NCBI GenBank assembly: GCA_963575745.1
Contig: CAUYUJ010015515.1
Span: 261,095-325,094, forward strand
Direction of reading: 5' to 3'
DNA length: 64,000 bases
Origin: Prorocentrum cordatum
Lineage: Eukaryota > Sar > Dinophyceae > Prorocentrales > Prorocentraceae
In this document: positions 63,647 through 64,000 of the stretch, piece after piece
Numbering within the stretch: position 1 is the stretch's first letter
How the letters are laid out: every line of letters begins with the position of its first letter
The notes under the pieces: model-generated
The model's database searches: none
What the model was told of the DNA's origin: nothing
What the model saw: only the letters and a program-made list of their open reading frames with translations
Translations under genes and position numbers: made by a program

Positions 63647-64000
63647 CAGCATCCTAATGCTGCAGCGGTTAGCTGCCACACCGGGGTGCCTACCGTGCCT
63701 GGCGTGCACTTCCCCTCCTCTCCTTTGCTTCACCGGATTTATCCCACGCTGCTGGGGTTGCCGCCAATTCCGGTGTCTGACGGTGCTCTGACAGCCTGAC
63801 TTCCATGCAAACATCACACTGGGAATGGGCGTTCAGGTGGCCCCTGGCCTGCTCGTGGGCGGTGTCGGCCTCCACTGGTGACCGAAAGGGTTCAGTTGGG
63901 TCTCGCTACGAATTCCGTGCAAGGATCACACTGGGAATGGGCGGTCAGGTGGCCCCTGGCCTGCTCCTGGCTGGTGTCGGCCTCAACTGGTGACCGCTAG
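63647..64000 (+). repeat. terminal region with a 112-bp-spaced direct repeat
   Basis: atcacactgggaatgggcg followed by tcaggtggcccctggcctgc occurs at 63813 and again at 63925, ending ctggtgaccg in both. This is probably the start of another tandem array continuing past the window. Confidence 0.8.

Overview
The window reads as nuclear DNA of a dinoflagellate. Supporting signs are high GC, sparse genes, very heavy repeat content, several diverged retroelement families of the kind known from dinoflagellates, a RimM-type plastid protein with a long leader, and an intron whose two ends are inverted repeats (an introner). The repeat style resembles Prorocentrum, but no marker gene fixes genus or species. 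No rRNA, tRNA, CRISPR array or bacterial-style operon was found.

Layout. 1-4.7 kb: two arrays of a 77-bp satellite, each followed by the same unique flank. 4.7-7 kb: no recognisable gene. 7-10.1 kb: a broken LINE-type element (endonuclease plus reverse transcriptase). 10.1-17.1 kb: unassigned frames and a large CCA/CAC low-complexity block. 17.1-18.4 and 24.4-25.8 kb: two copies of a dispersed element built on 25-28-bp and 11-bp tandem repeats, with a third copy at 46.8-48 kb. 20.5-23 kb: a C2-domain protein gene bracketed by two foldback repeats; an introner-like hairpin follows at 23.1 kb. 27.47-35.92 kb: a complete Ty1/copia-type LTR element with LTRs, primer-binding site, gag, zinc knuckle, protease, ExoX-C-like segment, methyltransferase-like domain, integrase, RT and RNase H, interrupted by frameshifts and stops. 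37.7-38.35 kb: a coding-like frame with one internal stop. 38.9-42.2 kb: microsatellites and degenerate repeats. 43.2-45.4 kb: a RimM-type ribosome maturation gene with one introner-like intron. 50.2-56.05 kb: a tyrosine-recombinase retrotransposon with split direct repeats in the order A1-ORFs-B1-A2-B2, encoding a gag-like protein, RT-RNase H, a YR and a C5-methyltransferase-like domain. 56-60 kb: no gene recognised, including an AT-richer island. 60.3-64 kb: an 88-bp satellite related to the 77-bp one, then two blocks of a 162-bp tandem repeat.

The strongest finding is that two unrelated retroelement classes, one integrase-based and one tyrosine-recombinase-based, each carry a methyltransferase-like domain with an ENP-TSR-W signature. 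The YR element combines a Ngaro-like gene order and Ngaro/PAT-like split repeats with a C5-methyltransferase at the 3' end. Second is the introner in the RimM gene, whose terminal inverted repeats coincide with the splice sites. Host genes with reasonable support are few: the C2 protein, the RimM protein and some fragments.
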